From positions 186,001 through 250,000 of the IMG/VR virus record IMGVR_UViG_3300022868_000009: DNA of 64,000 bases, one strand, 5' to 3'. Each line of letters opens with the position of its first letter. Positions within the stretch are counted from its first letter, which is position 1. Shown one piece after another: positions 51,128 through 58,808 of this stretch. A model generated the notes under the pieces. It was not told where the DNA came from. It was given only the letters and a program-made list of their open reading frames with translations, and did no database searches. The stretch comes from a virus. Position numbers and translations under genes: made by a program.

Positions 51128-51148
51128 TTGAAATTTTTAGTATATTAA
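51128..51148 (+). promoter_or_regulatory. Candidate promoter of the endonuclease IV gene
   Basis: TTGAA (51128-51132), 8-base gap, TATATTAA (51141-51148). The ATG follows at 51170. Confidence 0.35.
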
Positions 51149-51169
51149 TGTAAATTAAAACTAAAAATT

Positions 51170-51934
51170 ATGAGAATAGGATACCATACTTCAATCTCCG
51201 AAGGACTTAAAAAAACTGCAAAATATATTAAAGATACAGGAATGAGCGCAACACAAATTTTCGCAGGCTCACCTAGAACATATTATGTATCAAAAAACCA
51301 ATCAGAAAGACACTACATAAAAGAACTAAATTGTTATAAAGTAGTTCATATAAATTACCTAGTAAATCCAGCAAAATCAAGACCAGCCATACCTAAATCT
51401 ATTATTGATAATATTAGATTTTGTAGAGACATTGATGCTGATGGTATTGTAATTCATTGGGGTTCAAATGAAAATCTTAAAGAAGCATTGCACTATTCAT
51501 ATGAAAACTTTTTAGCAGTAAGAAATAAAATAGGATTAGAAACAAAAATATTAATAGAAACAACAGCCGAAGGTGGAAACAAATTAAAATTTAATACACT
51601 AATAGACTTTTATGACAAATATAAAGATGAATTAAACTTAGGATTATGTTTTGACACCGCTCACCTTTATGCAGCAGGTTATAACGTATTTAAATTAATT
51701 GAAAAACATGGAAAAAATATAGATGTAATGCATTTAAATAACCCAAGTCCAGATGTAGTTTTCGGAAAACATCTAGATAGACATAATATGTCTCTTTTTG
51801 ATGAAGCAGGAAAATTTACAAGAGAAGAAATATATGAATTAATGAGACTTGGCACAAAATATGATATACCAATGATTTTAGAAACAGGAGAACCACATAA
51901 TGATTTCATGATTTGTGAATCAATAAAACTATAG
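51170..51934 (+). CDS. Endonuclease IV-like AP endonuclease
   Basis: This 254-residue TIM-barrel protein has the metal-ligand motifs of the Nfo family: IGYHTSISEG start, VIHWGSNENL, ILIETTAEG (Glu), LCFDTAHLYAAGYN (Asp and His), DVMHLNN, FGKHLDRHNM and ILETGEP (Glu). It cuts the DNA backbone 5' to abasic sites. E. coli Nfo has 285 residues, so this is a somewhat short form. Ends with a TAG stop. It has its own upstream box and no gene follows closely. Confidence 0.85.
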   Translation: MRIGYHTSISEGLKKTAKYIKDTGMSATQIFAGSPRTYYVSKNQSERHYIKELNCYKVVHINYLVNPAKSRPAIPKSIIDNIRFCRDIDADGIVIHWGSNENLKEALHYSYENFLAVRNKIGLETKILIETTAEGGNKLKFNTLIDFYDKYKDELNLGLCFDTAHLYAAGYNVFKLIEKHGKNIDVMHLNNPSPDVVFGKHLDRHNMSLFDEAGKFTREEIYELMRLGTKYDIPMILETGEPHNDFMICESIKL

Positions 51935-51984
51935 ATCTTTTTAACTCATTTGAATTAAAAAAATTCACATTTAATTTTTAATTT

Positions 51985-52006
51985 TTGAAAAAATTCACTA
52001 TATTTA
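51985..52006 (+). promoter_or_regulatory. Candidate promoter of a small RNA
   Basis: TTGAA (51985-51989), 9-base gap, TATATTTA (51999-52006), the same layout as at 22203-22224. Confidence 0.4.
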
Positions 52007-52011
52007 TAGTA

Positions 52012-52097
52012 GATAAAAAAGAAAAAAAGGTTAACAAAAGTTCATAGTTTAGTAGTTTAGTGGTGAAAGGGCGGACAGATAGTTCGCCTTTTCTATT
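52012..52097 (+). ncRNA. Candidate small RNA
   Basis: From the promoter at 51985 the next 85 bases hold no ORF but contain the direct repeat TAGTTTAGTAGTTTAG and end in a hairpin with AAAGGGCGGA / TTCGCCTTTT (52066-52075 with 52083-52092, two G-T pairs, loop CAGATAG) and a T-rich tail. The D-arm-like TAGTTTAGTGGT hints at a tRNA remnant, but no cloverleaf can be made. Confidence 0.35.
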
Positions 52098-52145
52098 TTA
52101 CTGTTTTTCGTAATTAAACTAATCATTTATTTTTTAGTAAATATT

Positions 52146-52571
52146 ATGTTTGAAAAATTTAACGAGAAAATGAAAATTGATTTTATAGAAGTAATTAATA
52201 GATTATTTAAAAACAAAATAGATTATAAATTACTGATAGATAAAGATAAAGAAGATAATTTCTTTATGGTTAATAGAAAAATTGCAACCAAATATATTAA
52301 AGGTGCACAATTTTTTAATTCTAGATATGTTGATAAAGCAACTGCTTTAGATATTTGGAAATATTTTTTTAGAAATGCTCAAGGGATACCTTCTTGGTAT
52401 TGGGCTCCAAAAAATAGAACAAAAACACCCAAAACAAAAACTCCTAAAAAAGATATTGAAAAAATAACATCATTTTATGATTTAAATAATGATGATTTTT
52501 TATTTTTAGAAAAATATTTCAAGGATAACGTTGATTACGAGATTAAAAAACTAAAAAGATTTGAAGAATGA
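52146..52571 (+). CDS. Hypothetical protein
   Basis: This 141-residue protein is basic and Phe/Tyr-rich, with a TPKTKTPKKD linker near residue 98 and a short helical C-terminus. It starts MFEKFNEKMKIDF. Unrecognised. Confidence 0.5.
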   Translation: MFEKFNEKMKIDFIEVINRLFKNKIDYKLLIDKDKEDNFFMVNRKIATKYIKGAQFFNSRYVDKATALDIWKYFFRNAQGIPSWYWAPKNRTKTPKTKTPKKDIEKITSFYDLNNDDFLFLEKYFKDNVDYEIKKLKRFEE

Positions 52572-52621
52572 AAATTTGGATATTTCAATAGAAATATATA
52601 AATAAAAATAATTCAAAAAGA

Positions 52622-52912
52622 ATGGCAAAAATAAATACAGAATATATTCATTTTATACTAGAACAGTTTGAAAAAACATTTGAAGAAAAACTTTATGATG
52701 TATATGTAGGACATAAAAAAACCAGTGATGATGACAAGGATGTCAAAATCTATACTGCAAAACCAGAAGAATGGGAACAAGTCATTGATACATTATTAGA
52801 AAAAGGTGTAAATCTAGAAGAATATGAACTATGTTCAAAAATACAAGGATTAAAACCTAAAGTATTGGAAGAAGCAAAGAAAAGACTTGAACAAAAAGAA
52901 AATATAGATTAA
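52622..52912 (+). CDS. Hypothetical protein
   Basis: This 96-residue protein is helical with a short beta part (LYDVYVGHKKTSDDDKDVKIY). It ends flush against the tail of the convergent gene at 52913. Function unknown. Confidence 0.5.
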   Translation: MAKINTEYIHFILEQFEKTFEEKLYDVYVGHKKTSDDDKDVKIYTAKPEEWEQVIDTLLEKGVNLEEYELCSKIQGLKPKVLEEAKKRLEQKENID

Positions 52913-53566
52913 TTATCTACTTAATAAACCTATTTTAGAATAAACATTTTTCCAATCATCCTCATTGTTTATTATATATTCAGGTTCTCTGGAATCTAAA
53001 ATAGTTTCAGCATTTTCAATTGTTACATAATCAACGGCTTTTATTTTAATTCCATCATTAATTCTAACTCTATAAGTTTTAAATGTTTCACTCAAAATTT
53101 GTGCTATATATAAAGGAAAAGTACCATCATCAATATACATAACAGCAGAAAGTTTTGCATTTGGCATCTCAACGTACAACTTATTCTCTGTATCTATCAA
53201 ATGATATTTGGATAAGCTTTCTTTAATTCCGTTATGTTTAATAACATCACTATTCTTAACATAATAATAAGAATCTGTAGAAGTTTCTTTAAAAACTAAT
53301 GATGCATCAATTTTTTTACAGAATTGATTTAACATTTTTCTTTGAAAATTGCCTTTATCTAATAAATTACTATTAATTAATCCACTAAACTTATATTTAT
53401 CTTCTAATATAACAACAATTTTTCTATTTGCATTATCATAATACAAACAATCTATATCCAACATATAATTAGATCTAGATAAACTTCTATGTCCTTCAGA
53501 AAAGACATTACTTTTACCCCATTTTCTTTTATAATCTTCAAATATGTTTTTAATTCTTTGTATCAT
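52913..53566 (-). CDS. PD-(D/E)XK-like protein
   Basis: This is a 217-residue protein with a candidate nuclease core at residues 35-59: MLDIDCLYYDNANRKIVVILEDKY, with Asp37 or Asp39 and Glu55-Asp56-Lys57 (ExK) in the spacing of PD-(D/E)XK enzymes. The N-terminal RSLSRSNY lies just before it. The rest is alpha/beta (VDYVTIENAETIL). It overlaps the CCA enzyme gene by 17 bases. Activity is inferred from the motif only. Confidence 0.45.
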   Translation of the reverse strand: MIQRIKNIFEDYKRKWGKSNVFSEGHRSLSRSNYMLDIDCLYYDNANRKIVVILEDKYKFSGLINSNLLDKGNFQRKMLNQFCKKIDASLVFKETSTDSYYYVKNSDVIKHNGIKESLSKYHLIDTENKLYVEMPNAKLSAVMYIDDGTFPLYIAQILSETFKTYRVRINDGIKIKAVDYVTIENAETILDSREPEYIINNEDDWKNVYSKIGLLSR

Positions 53567-54857
53567 TACTCATATATTCATTTTTAAATCTTTCGTATTC
53601 TATTCTTCTCATTTCTTCACCTAAAGCCTTTCCATGAAATCCCTTTTGCATTAACTCTTGTGAATTTTTTAAAAAACCATCACTACAATATTTAATGAAA
53701 GCTTCAGTTATATTTGAATATAATCCCTGAGACTTAGTATATAATCTTAATATATTATCATCAATACCAAATCTAGTCTTATTTTTAGCTAACTGATAAA
53801 TATTTGTCATCCACATATCACCTGTAGATTCTTCTATTATCTTTTTCTCATAATTAAATAGAAAAATAATATAATCAATCAAATTATTTTGCAACTTACA
53901 ATCAATTAATTTGTTGGTTAAATTCGAATCATCTGAACTTGGAGTCATCAAAATAGGTAAAATTATCCTATTATCGAAAAGTGAAAAATTCACCCAAGGA
54001 ACCTCTATTTTAATTCCAGGGAAAATCTCATCAAACATATCAAATTCATCAAGTAATCTTAAATATTTAATAAACATAGACATATCATTTGCATCTCTCG
54101 CATGACCTAACATTTTATTCCATTCACCATTTTTAGTGTCAAATATTCTTTCAAATGAAACATCATCTTTCTCAGATATTCCATGTAATCTATGATCCAT
54201 AGTTAATGCATTCTTTACATTTTCACTTATTTTACCATTAGTTCTTGCACAAAATCTAAACAATCTTAATATTCTCAATCTATCTTCATTAAACCTTTCA
54301 TAAGGTTCACCAACAGTTTTAATAAGTCCTTTCTTTAAATCTTCAATACCACCAACATAATCAATGATTTTCTTACTACCAAGATCATAAAACATTGCAT
54401 TAATTGTTAAATCTCTTCTTAAAACATCATCTTGTATTGTAACATTTGAACCAATTTCTACTTTTTGATCATCACCTTTAACATCTCTACCTTTAGCAAT
54501 ATCTTTTCTATAGGTTGCTAATTCATGACCTAATGGTTCTAAATCTGTATAAATTCTTAATACTCCAAAATTTTGTCCTTGCTCTTCTTCAGAAACATAA
54601 CCACCATTCCAATCTTCTAATATCTCTTTAGATTCATCTGGCATTGCATCTGTAACTAAATCAAAATCTTTAGGTTTTTTTCCTTGTAAATAATCTCTAG
54701 GAGCGCCACCTACAACATATAATTCCTTACCATACTTTTTAAATCTTTCATATATTTCTACAATATCTTCGGGTATGAACATATCTTTAGCTTTAACAGT
54801 TTTCTTTTGCATTTTATTTTCATTTAAAAATTCAGAATATTTATACAATTTATTCAT
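53550..54857 (-). CDS. CCA-adding enzyme / poly(A) polymerase head-domain protein, tagged
   Basis: This 435-residue protein has the class II nucleotidyltransferase head: VVGGAPRDYLQGKKPKDFDLVTD (GGxxRD at 50-55, DFD at 64-66), RRDLTINAMFYD and GxxxRFxEDxxRxLRLxRF near 190-205. It adds or repairs the 3'-CCA of tRNA, or tails RNA. The C-terminal half is helical as in bacterial CCA enzymes. The first 15 residues (MNKLYKYSEFLNENK) fit the recurrent tag and are followed by LNE, so the protein may be packaged into the head. Confidence 0.8.
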   Translation of the reverse strand: MNKLYKYSEFLNENKMQKKTVKAKDMFIPEDIVEIYERFKKYGKELYVVGGAPRDYLQGKKPKDFDLVTDAMPDESKEILEDWNGGYVSEEEQGQNFGVLRIYTDLEPLGHELATYRKDIAKGRDVKGDDQKVEIGSNVTIQDDVLRRDLTINAMFYDLGSKKIIDYVGGIEDLKKGLIKTVGEPYERFNEDRLRILRLFRFCARTNGKISENVKNALTMDHRLHGISEKDDVSFERIFDTKNGEWNKMLGHARDANDMSMFIKYLRLLDEFDMFDEIFPGIKIEVPWVNFSLFDNRIILPILMTPSSDDSNLTNKLIDCKLQNNLIDYIIFLFNYEKKIIEESTGDMWMTNIYQLAKNKTRFGIDDNILRLYTKSQGLYSNITEAFIKYCSDGFLKNSQELMQKGFHGKALGEEMRRIEYERFKNEYMSNDTKN

Positions 54858-54862
54858 GACAA

Positions 54863-54872
54863 TATATATTAA
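54863..54872 (-). promoter_or_regulatory. Late-type promoter box
   Basis: TTAATATATA, 5 nt before the ATG at 54857 and directly behind the terminator at 54878-54906. Confidence 0.45.
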
Positions 54873-54877
54873 ATTAA

Positions 54878-54906
54878 AAAACCATCGTTTAAATTACGAT
54901 GGTTTT
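54878..54906 (-). terminator. Terminator after the PhoH gene
   Basis: 11-bp stem AAAACCATCGT / ACGATGGTTTT, loop of seven. T's on both sides, so it may act in both directions. Confidence 0.75.
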
Positions 54907-54924
54907 ATTATAAGACATTATTTA

Positions 54925-55671
54925 TTAATCTTTTAAATCATATCTTTGTAAAATTCCTGCAATTATAGGATTTCTAACAATATCTTCAGGTCTATCTACT
55001 ATAAATTCATAAACTCCAACACCTTTAGCACCTTTCATTAAAGTGAATGCGTCATATAAACCACTACTATTCTTTTTATTATACCTATCAGTTTGTTCTA
55101 AATCACCACTAATAATAAATTTACTATTAAAACCAATTCTAGTTAAAACAGTTTTCATTTGTTTTGGTGTACAATTCTGTGCTTCTTCAAATATTAAAAT
55201 ACTATTATCTATATTCCAACCTCTTAAATAAGCTAAAGCTAAAGGTTTAATTATTTCAGATTCAACTAATTTTTTTCTATTTTCAATGCCTATTATTTTG
55301 TCAATAAGTTTATAAGTTGAATATAAATAAGGTTCTAATTTATCTTCTAAATCACCAGGTAAATAACCTAATTTCTCTTCTGATTCAACAGCTGGTGTAA
55401 TAATATAAATATTATGATAATTGTTAGAAGAATCAGCTAATAATTGTAATGCCTTAATTATACTAATATAACTTTTTCCTACACCGGCAGGTCCTATACA
55501 AATTGATATTTGATTACTATCAATTATTTTTATAAAATCTTTTTGTTTTTCATTTTTACATCTAATCTTAACTTTTTTGCCATATAATATATCTGCAAGT
55601 TGTTTATTATTTAACAACTCTTTATCTTTACTTTTTACATTTAATTTTGTTGTTATTATTGGTTTTCTCAT
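54925..55671 (-). CDS. phoH: PhoH-like ATPase
   Basis: This 248-residue protein has the PhoH core: Walker A GPAGVGKS (60-67), then PAVESEEKLGYLPGDLEDKLEPYLYS, a region shared by all PhoH proteins, and ILIFEEAQNCTPKQMKTVLTRIG (Walker B), SKFIISGDLEQTD. It is a superfamily I-type RNA helicase-like ATPase. PhoH is a common gene in marine and large phages. Upstream lies a hairpin at 55704-55736. Confidence 0.9.
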   Translation of the reverse strand: MRKPIITTKLNVKSKDKELLNNKQLADILYGKKVKIRCKNEKQKDFIKIIDSNQISICIGPAGVGKSYISIIKALQLLADSSNNYHNIYIITPAVESEEKLGYLPGDLEDKLEPYLYSTYKLIDKIIGIENRKKLVESEIIKPLALAYLRGWNIDNSILIFEEAQNCTPKQMKTVLTRIGFNSKFIISGDLEQTDRYNKKNSSGLYDAFTLMKGAKGVGVYEFIVDRPEDIVRNPIIAGILQRYDLKD

Positions 55672-55703
55672 ATAAATATTTTATTTTTAACCAAAAACAA
55701 AAA

Positions 55704-55736
55704 AACCACTCGTTGCAATATCGCATTTTAAGTGGC
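55704..55736 (-). terminator. Hairpin in the phoH leader, possible attenuator
   Basis: On the minus strand CCACT...AGTGG with an inner TGCGATATTGCA-type stem and a T7 tail, about 35 bases before the phoH start. A terminator inside the leader suggests attenuation, or the end of a short RNA. Confidence 0.4.
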
Positions 55737-55841
55737 TTAAAAAAATATGTTTTTAGTATTCTTAATTTTCATTCATTATTATATATTTTTAAAAATAGAT
55801 GAAATTTTCACAATATTTTTAAAATAGTTTAAACAAAAAGT

Positions 55842-55851
55842 TTAATATATA
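55842..55851 (+). promoter_or_regulatory. Late-type promoter box
   Basis: TTAATATATA on the plus strand, 23 nt before the ATG at 55875. Confidence 0.55.
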
Positions 55852-55874
55852 AATAATATAATAACAAAAAATAT

Positions 55875-56108
55875 ATGAAATATTTAAAGACATACGAAGA
55901 ATTAACCGATTCACAAAAAGAATCTGAATATAATAAAAAATTAGAAGAACTAGAAGATAAAAAAGAAAGACTTCAGAAAAAACTCCAATATTCAGAAGAT
56001 GTAAGAGATCCAGAAAAAACAGAACAAATAAGAAAAGAAAAGAAAGAAGAAATTGAAAAGAATAAAAAGAAAAAGAGTTCTGAAGATCAAAACTCTTTTG
56101 TATCCTAA
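55875..56108 (+). CDS. Tagged coiled-coil protein
   Basis: This 77-residue protein starts MKYLKTYEELTDSQKE (tag) and is otherwise a Lys/Glu-rich coiled coil with a Ser-rich end. Small, helical and highly charged, like the T4 internal proteins. It overlaps the tail of the YkuK gene by 4 bases. Confidence 0.6.
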   Translation: MKYLKTYEELTDSQKESEYNKKLEELEDKKERLQKKLQYSEDVRDPEKTEQIRKEKKEEIEKNKKKKSSEDQNSFVS

Positions 56109-56749
56109 TTTTTACATAATAAATCTGCAGCACTAGTAGAAGCATATGCTTTAGGTTTACATTCAACCTTAAATCCATAACCACACAACATACCCATCAT
56201 AGCTTTATAAACTTTATTAGATTTATTTCTACCATTTCCATCATCTGAATTAAAATCAACATGTAATACAGGTAATCTATAAGGCATAGAACCATCATAT
56301 TCATTTAATTCATGATCTTTAAAATATTTACCTTTTAATTTTTCATCTAAATATAAAGCAAGTTCAAGTAAATATAAACCTTCTGTATATAATCTATTAA
56401 AAATTGCTTCATTAGAACCTGAACTAATTAATTTTGAATTATCTGGTTTATTTTCTTTATACCATTGATCAAATTTATAACCTCTAGCAGCTAAATATTT
56501 AGGTATATTAATTCTTTTAAAAATACAATGCGCACCATTATGCTTAAAATTATCATAAAATACGATAGTTATAGCATATTGTGTTTTTCGTCTCTTATTT
56601 TTAGAATCACAACCAACAGAAATTGTAACATCACTTGGTACTGAATAATTACCAGATTTATCCCCTAAATATTCCATTATGTAATCAATTTCATTATCAA
56701 CGAAATCACCACCAAACCTTTTAAAGTAAATTTTATTTTTCATTTTCAT
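56105..56749 (-). CDS. YkuK/DUF458 RNase H-like protein
   Basis: This is a 214-residue protein with the YkuK pattern: ISVGCDSKNKRRKTQYAITIVFYD (like 'vG.DSq...t.fv.vi'), a central helix LLELALYLDEKL, LPVLHVDFNSDDGNGRNKSNKVYKAMMGMLCGYGFKVECKPKAYASTSAADLLC ('hiDiNp...kS....ei.G...g.Gf.v..KP.a.aAs..AD'). The first Asp and the second HVDFN provide candidate metal ligands of an RNase H fold. Family function unknown. A second ATG two codons in could also serve. Confidence 0.75.
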   Translation of the reverse strand: MKMKNKIYFKRFGGDFVDNEIDYIMEYLGDKSGNYSVPSDVTISVGCDSKNKRRKTQYAITIVFYDNFKHNGAHCIFKRINIPKYLAARGYKFDQWYKENKPDNSKLISSGSNEAIFNRLYTEGLYLLELALYLDEKLKGKYFKDHELNEYDGSMPYRLPVLHVDFNSDDGNGRNKSNKVYKAMMGMLCGYGFKVECKPKAYASTSAADLLCKN

Positions 56750-56771
56750 TATTTTACAATTTTTAAAAAAT

Positions 56772-56781
56772 TATATATTAA
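56772..56781 (-). promoter_or_regulatory. Late-type promoter box fused to terminator tail
   Basis: TTAATATATA, 22 nt before the ATG at 56749. Its first two T's are the end of the U-tract of the terminator at 56780. Confidence 0.6.
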
Positions 56782-56808
56782 AAAATCCCACTGAGAGTGG
56801 GATTTTTT
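56780..56808 (-). terminator. Terminator after the S1-domain gene
   Basis: AAAAATCCCACT / AGTGGGATTTTT perfect 12-bp stem with GAG loop, beginning 2 bases after the stop at 56811. Confidence 0.8.
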
Positions 56809-56810
56809 AT

Positions 56811-57962
56811 TTAATTAGGAAAGTCTAAATAAATCTTTCTATCGTCCCGTATAACAGAAATCACTTTAACTTTCACCTCTTTTCCCACTTCCAACTTTTT
56901 ATCAGCCTTCTGTATATAAGTGTTCTGAATTAACCCTGTTGTCTCTGGATCCAATTCTACTAAAACACCAAATGACTTGATAGATTTAACCTTGCCATCT
57001 TTAATTTGTCCAACTTTAATCTTATCCCACAAAGATTCTCTCAAAAATTGAGATAAAATAATCTTATTACCTTTCAAAATATCTCTAACATAGAATGTTA
57101 CTTCCATACCAGGTTGAACTTGATCAATCTTCCATTCAGGATTAAGATTGACTTTATGTATCATACCAGTTAAACATTCATTAAACTGAACAAATACACC
57201 GTAAGCCATTGTGCCTGTTACTGTTCCTTTATAAGCAATTGTTTTCTTAAGTTTACTAATTTCTACTGGAATTAGAGTTTTAAGATATTTCTTGCGTGAA
57301 ACAACATATACACCTTTCTCTTGTTGTAAAGATTCTAATAACACATTAATTCTACTACCAACTAAATTACTAGATTGTTCATCTGTTAATTTATTAATTC
57401 CAGCCAAAATATTTGGCATAAAAGATTTAATAGTTATATTATCCAACTCAATATCCAACATGAAACCTGCTGGTATTCTTTCAATAACTTTTACAACTAA
57501 CTGACGATTTTCTTTATAATAATCTTTCAATTTGTGCGAAACCTTCGCTTTAATAAGATCTGTTATTGAACCTTTAATTTGAAACGGATTATCTATCACC
57601 TTTATTATCATAACATCAATTTCATCACCAACCTTCAAATTTTGAATAATTTTAAAATCAGATAACTTATTCTCAACATAAATACTATCTTTATAATTTA
57701 TATTAATCTTAAGTTCCCTTTTAGAAATCGTTTCAATTTGACCAGTAACAATGTCACCTATTTTCACCTCATTATATGAAGATTCATTTTCAGACATCAT
57801 ATCTAACATCTCTTTATACTTATCATTAAAAGCTGATGTATCCATATCATCAGTCCACTTGATAATTTTATTATCTTCTTTCTCTAATTCATTCCAAAAC
57901 GCATCATCATCAATAATCGATGTATAATCTAAATTTTCTGGATTTTCTGAATTTTCTTTCAT
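56811..57962 (-). CDS. Phage-encoded ribosomal protein S1-like, four S1 domains
   Basis: This is a 383-residue protein with a 60-residue acidic N-terminus and four tandem S1 OB folds at about 67-135, 150-225, 243-305 and 317-381. The third (YKGTVTGTMAYGVFVQFNECLTGMIHKVNL) and fourth (GKVKSIKSFGVLVELDPETTGLI) match the S1 signature closely. Bacterial bS1 has six, with the first two binding the ribosome. S1 lets ribosomes load on structured or SD-less mRNA. A phage copy may favour its own SD-poor messages. Promoter sequence lies beyond the hairpin at 58019. Confidence 0.85.
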   Translation of the reverse strand: MKENSENPENLDYTSIIDDDAFWNELEKEDNKIIKWTDDMDTSAFNDKYKEMLDMMSENESSYNEVKIGDIVTGQIETISKRELKININYKDSIYVENKLSDFKIIQNLKVGDEIDVMIIKVIDNPFQIKGSITDLIKAKVSHKLKDYYKENRQLVVKVIERIPAGFMLDIELDNITIKSFMPNILAGINKLTDEQSSNLVGSRINVLLESLQQEKGVYVVSRKKYLKTLIPVEISKLKKTIAYKGTVTGTMAYGVFVQFNECLTGMIHKVNLNPEWKIDQVQPGMEVTFYVRDILKGNKIILSQFLRESLWDKIKVGQIKDGKVKSIKSFGVLVELDPETTGLIQNTYIQKADKKLEVGKEVKVKVISVIRDDRKIYLDFPN

Positions 57963-58018
57963 AAATTAATTTTTTTGGTTAAACTTCTTTTATCTTTACA
58001 TATACTTAAACAATAAAA

Positions 58019-58047
58019 AAAAGTTGTTAAAAAAATTAACAACTTTT
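58019..58047 (-). terminator. Terminator between the UVR-motif and S1 genes
   Basis: AAAAGTTGTTAA / TTAACAACTTTT perfect 12-bp stem with a 5-base A loop and T tract on the minus strand. Confidence 0.75.
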
Positions 58048-58068
58048 CTTAATTATATTAAAAATGTT

Positions 58069-58464
58069 TCAATAACTAATTTCTAGTTTTTGTAAATAAT
58101 TATTTAATACTGATGCCCTTTCATAATCTTCAATTTCTAAATAATATTTCATTTTTTTGATAAGATCCTGTTCGCTGTCATTATATGAAAAAACGTTATT
58201 TTTTGTAATGTCTACAACATATTTCTTTCTTTTTTTGTTGTAAGTAACATCATAGTCTTTTAATTTTTGTCTGACATCTTCTATCGTATAATTATAGTCA
58301 GAATTTTCATCAAGTTTATTTAAACTCTCCGATTCTATCAACATTAACATAAACTCTTCTGAGAATGCCTTTTTCTCACATAAAAAATCACACAGAATTT
58401 CAGGATCTGTGCCAATAATCTTTAATAGTGAGTTGAAATTTTCCTTAAATCTTCTTGTAGCCAT
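58069..58464 (-). CDS. UVR-motif protein
   Basis: This 131-residue protein ends in LIKKMKYYLEIEDYERASVLNNYLQKLE, a UVR/McsA-like helical hairpin that contacts UvrA/UvrC or Clp partners in known proteins. The N-terminal 90 residues are unassigned. The motif alone does not fix function. Confidence 0.6.
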   Translation of the reverse strand: MATRRFKENFNSLLKIIGTDPEILCDFLCEKKAFSEEFMLMLIESESLNKLDENSDYNYTIEDVRQKLKDYDVTYNKKRKKYVVDITKNNVFSYNDSEQDLIKKMKYYLEIEDYERASVLNNYLQKLEISY

Positions 58465-58511
58465 GATAATATGGTTATTTTCTGCCCAATAAGAAACTTA
58501 TTAGGCAAATA

Positions 58512-58808
58512 TTAATCATCAAATTGTGTGTACTCATTAGGTTGATTCAATAAACCTAAACTTTTGTAAATACACACTTTATTATTATCAATATAATATT
58601 TATCATAAGACGTAAAATTACATAAACTTATAAAAGATTCAAACCAAACCTCTTTTCCTGTAATAATATCATTTAATTCAATTGTTATCATCTGATTTTC
58701 TTCAATTAAATTAATATCAATGTCAAGATCTTCAAAAAAATTATATAAATTTGATTTCAATGAAACATACTGTGTTTCATTTATAAATTGATTAAATTTT
58801 GTTTTCAT
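58512..58808 (-). CDS. Tagged hypothetical protein
   Basis: This 98-residue protein starts MKTKFNQFINETQYV, a tag copy very close to the T4 internal-protein leader (MKTYQEFIAEA), with I-x-E (INE) at 9-11. The body is acidic alpha/beta. One base of overlap with the gene before. Confidence 0.6.
   Translation of the reverse strand: MKTKFNQFINETQYVSLKSNLYNFFEDLDIDINLIEENQMITIELNDIITGKEVWFESFISLCNFTSYDKYYIDNNKVCIYKSLGLLNQPNEYTQFDD

Noticed and set aside
8946-51934. Recoding of TAG to an amino acid, as in some large Bacteroidota phages
   Set aside because: TAG ends genes at 8946-8948 and 51932-51934, and no in-frame TAG interrupts a recognisable gene.
52030-52095. tRNA gene suggested by TAGTTTAGTGGT (D-arm-like)
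   Set aside because: No 7-bp acceptor stem or TPsiC arm can be formed and the stem-loop that follows ends in a T-run like a terminator.
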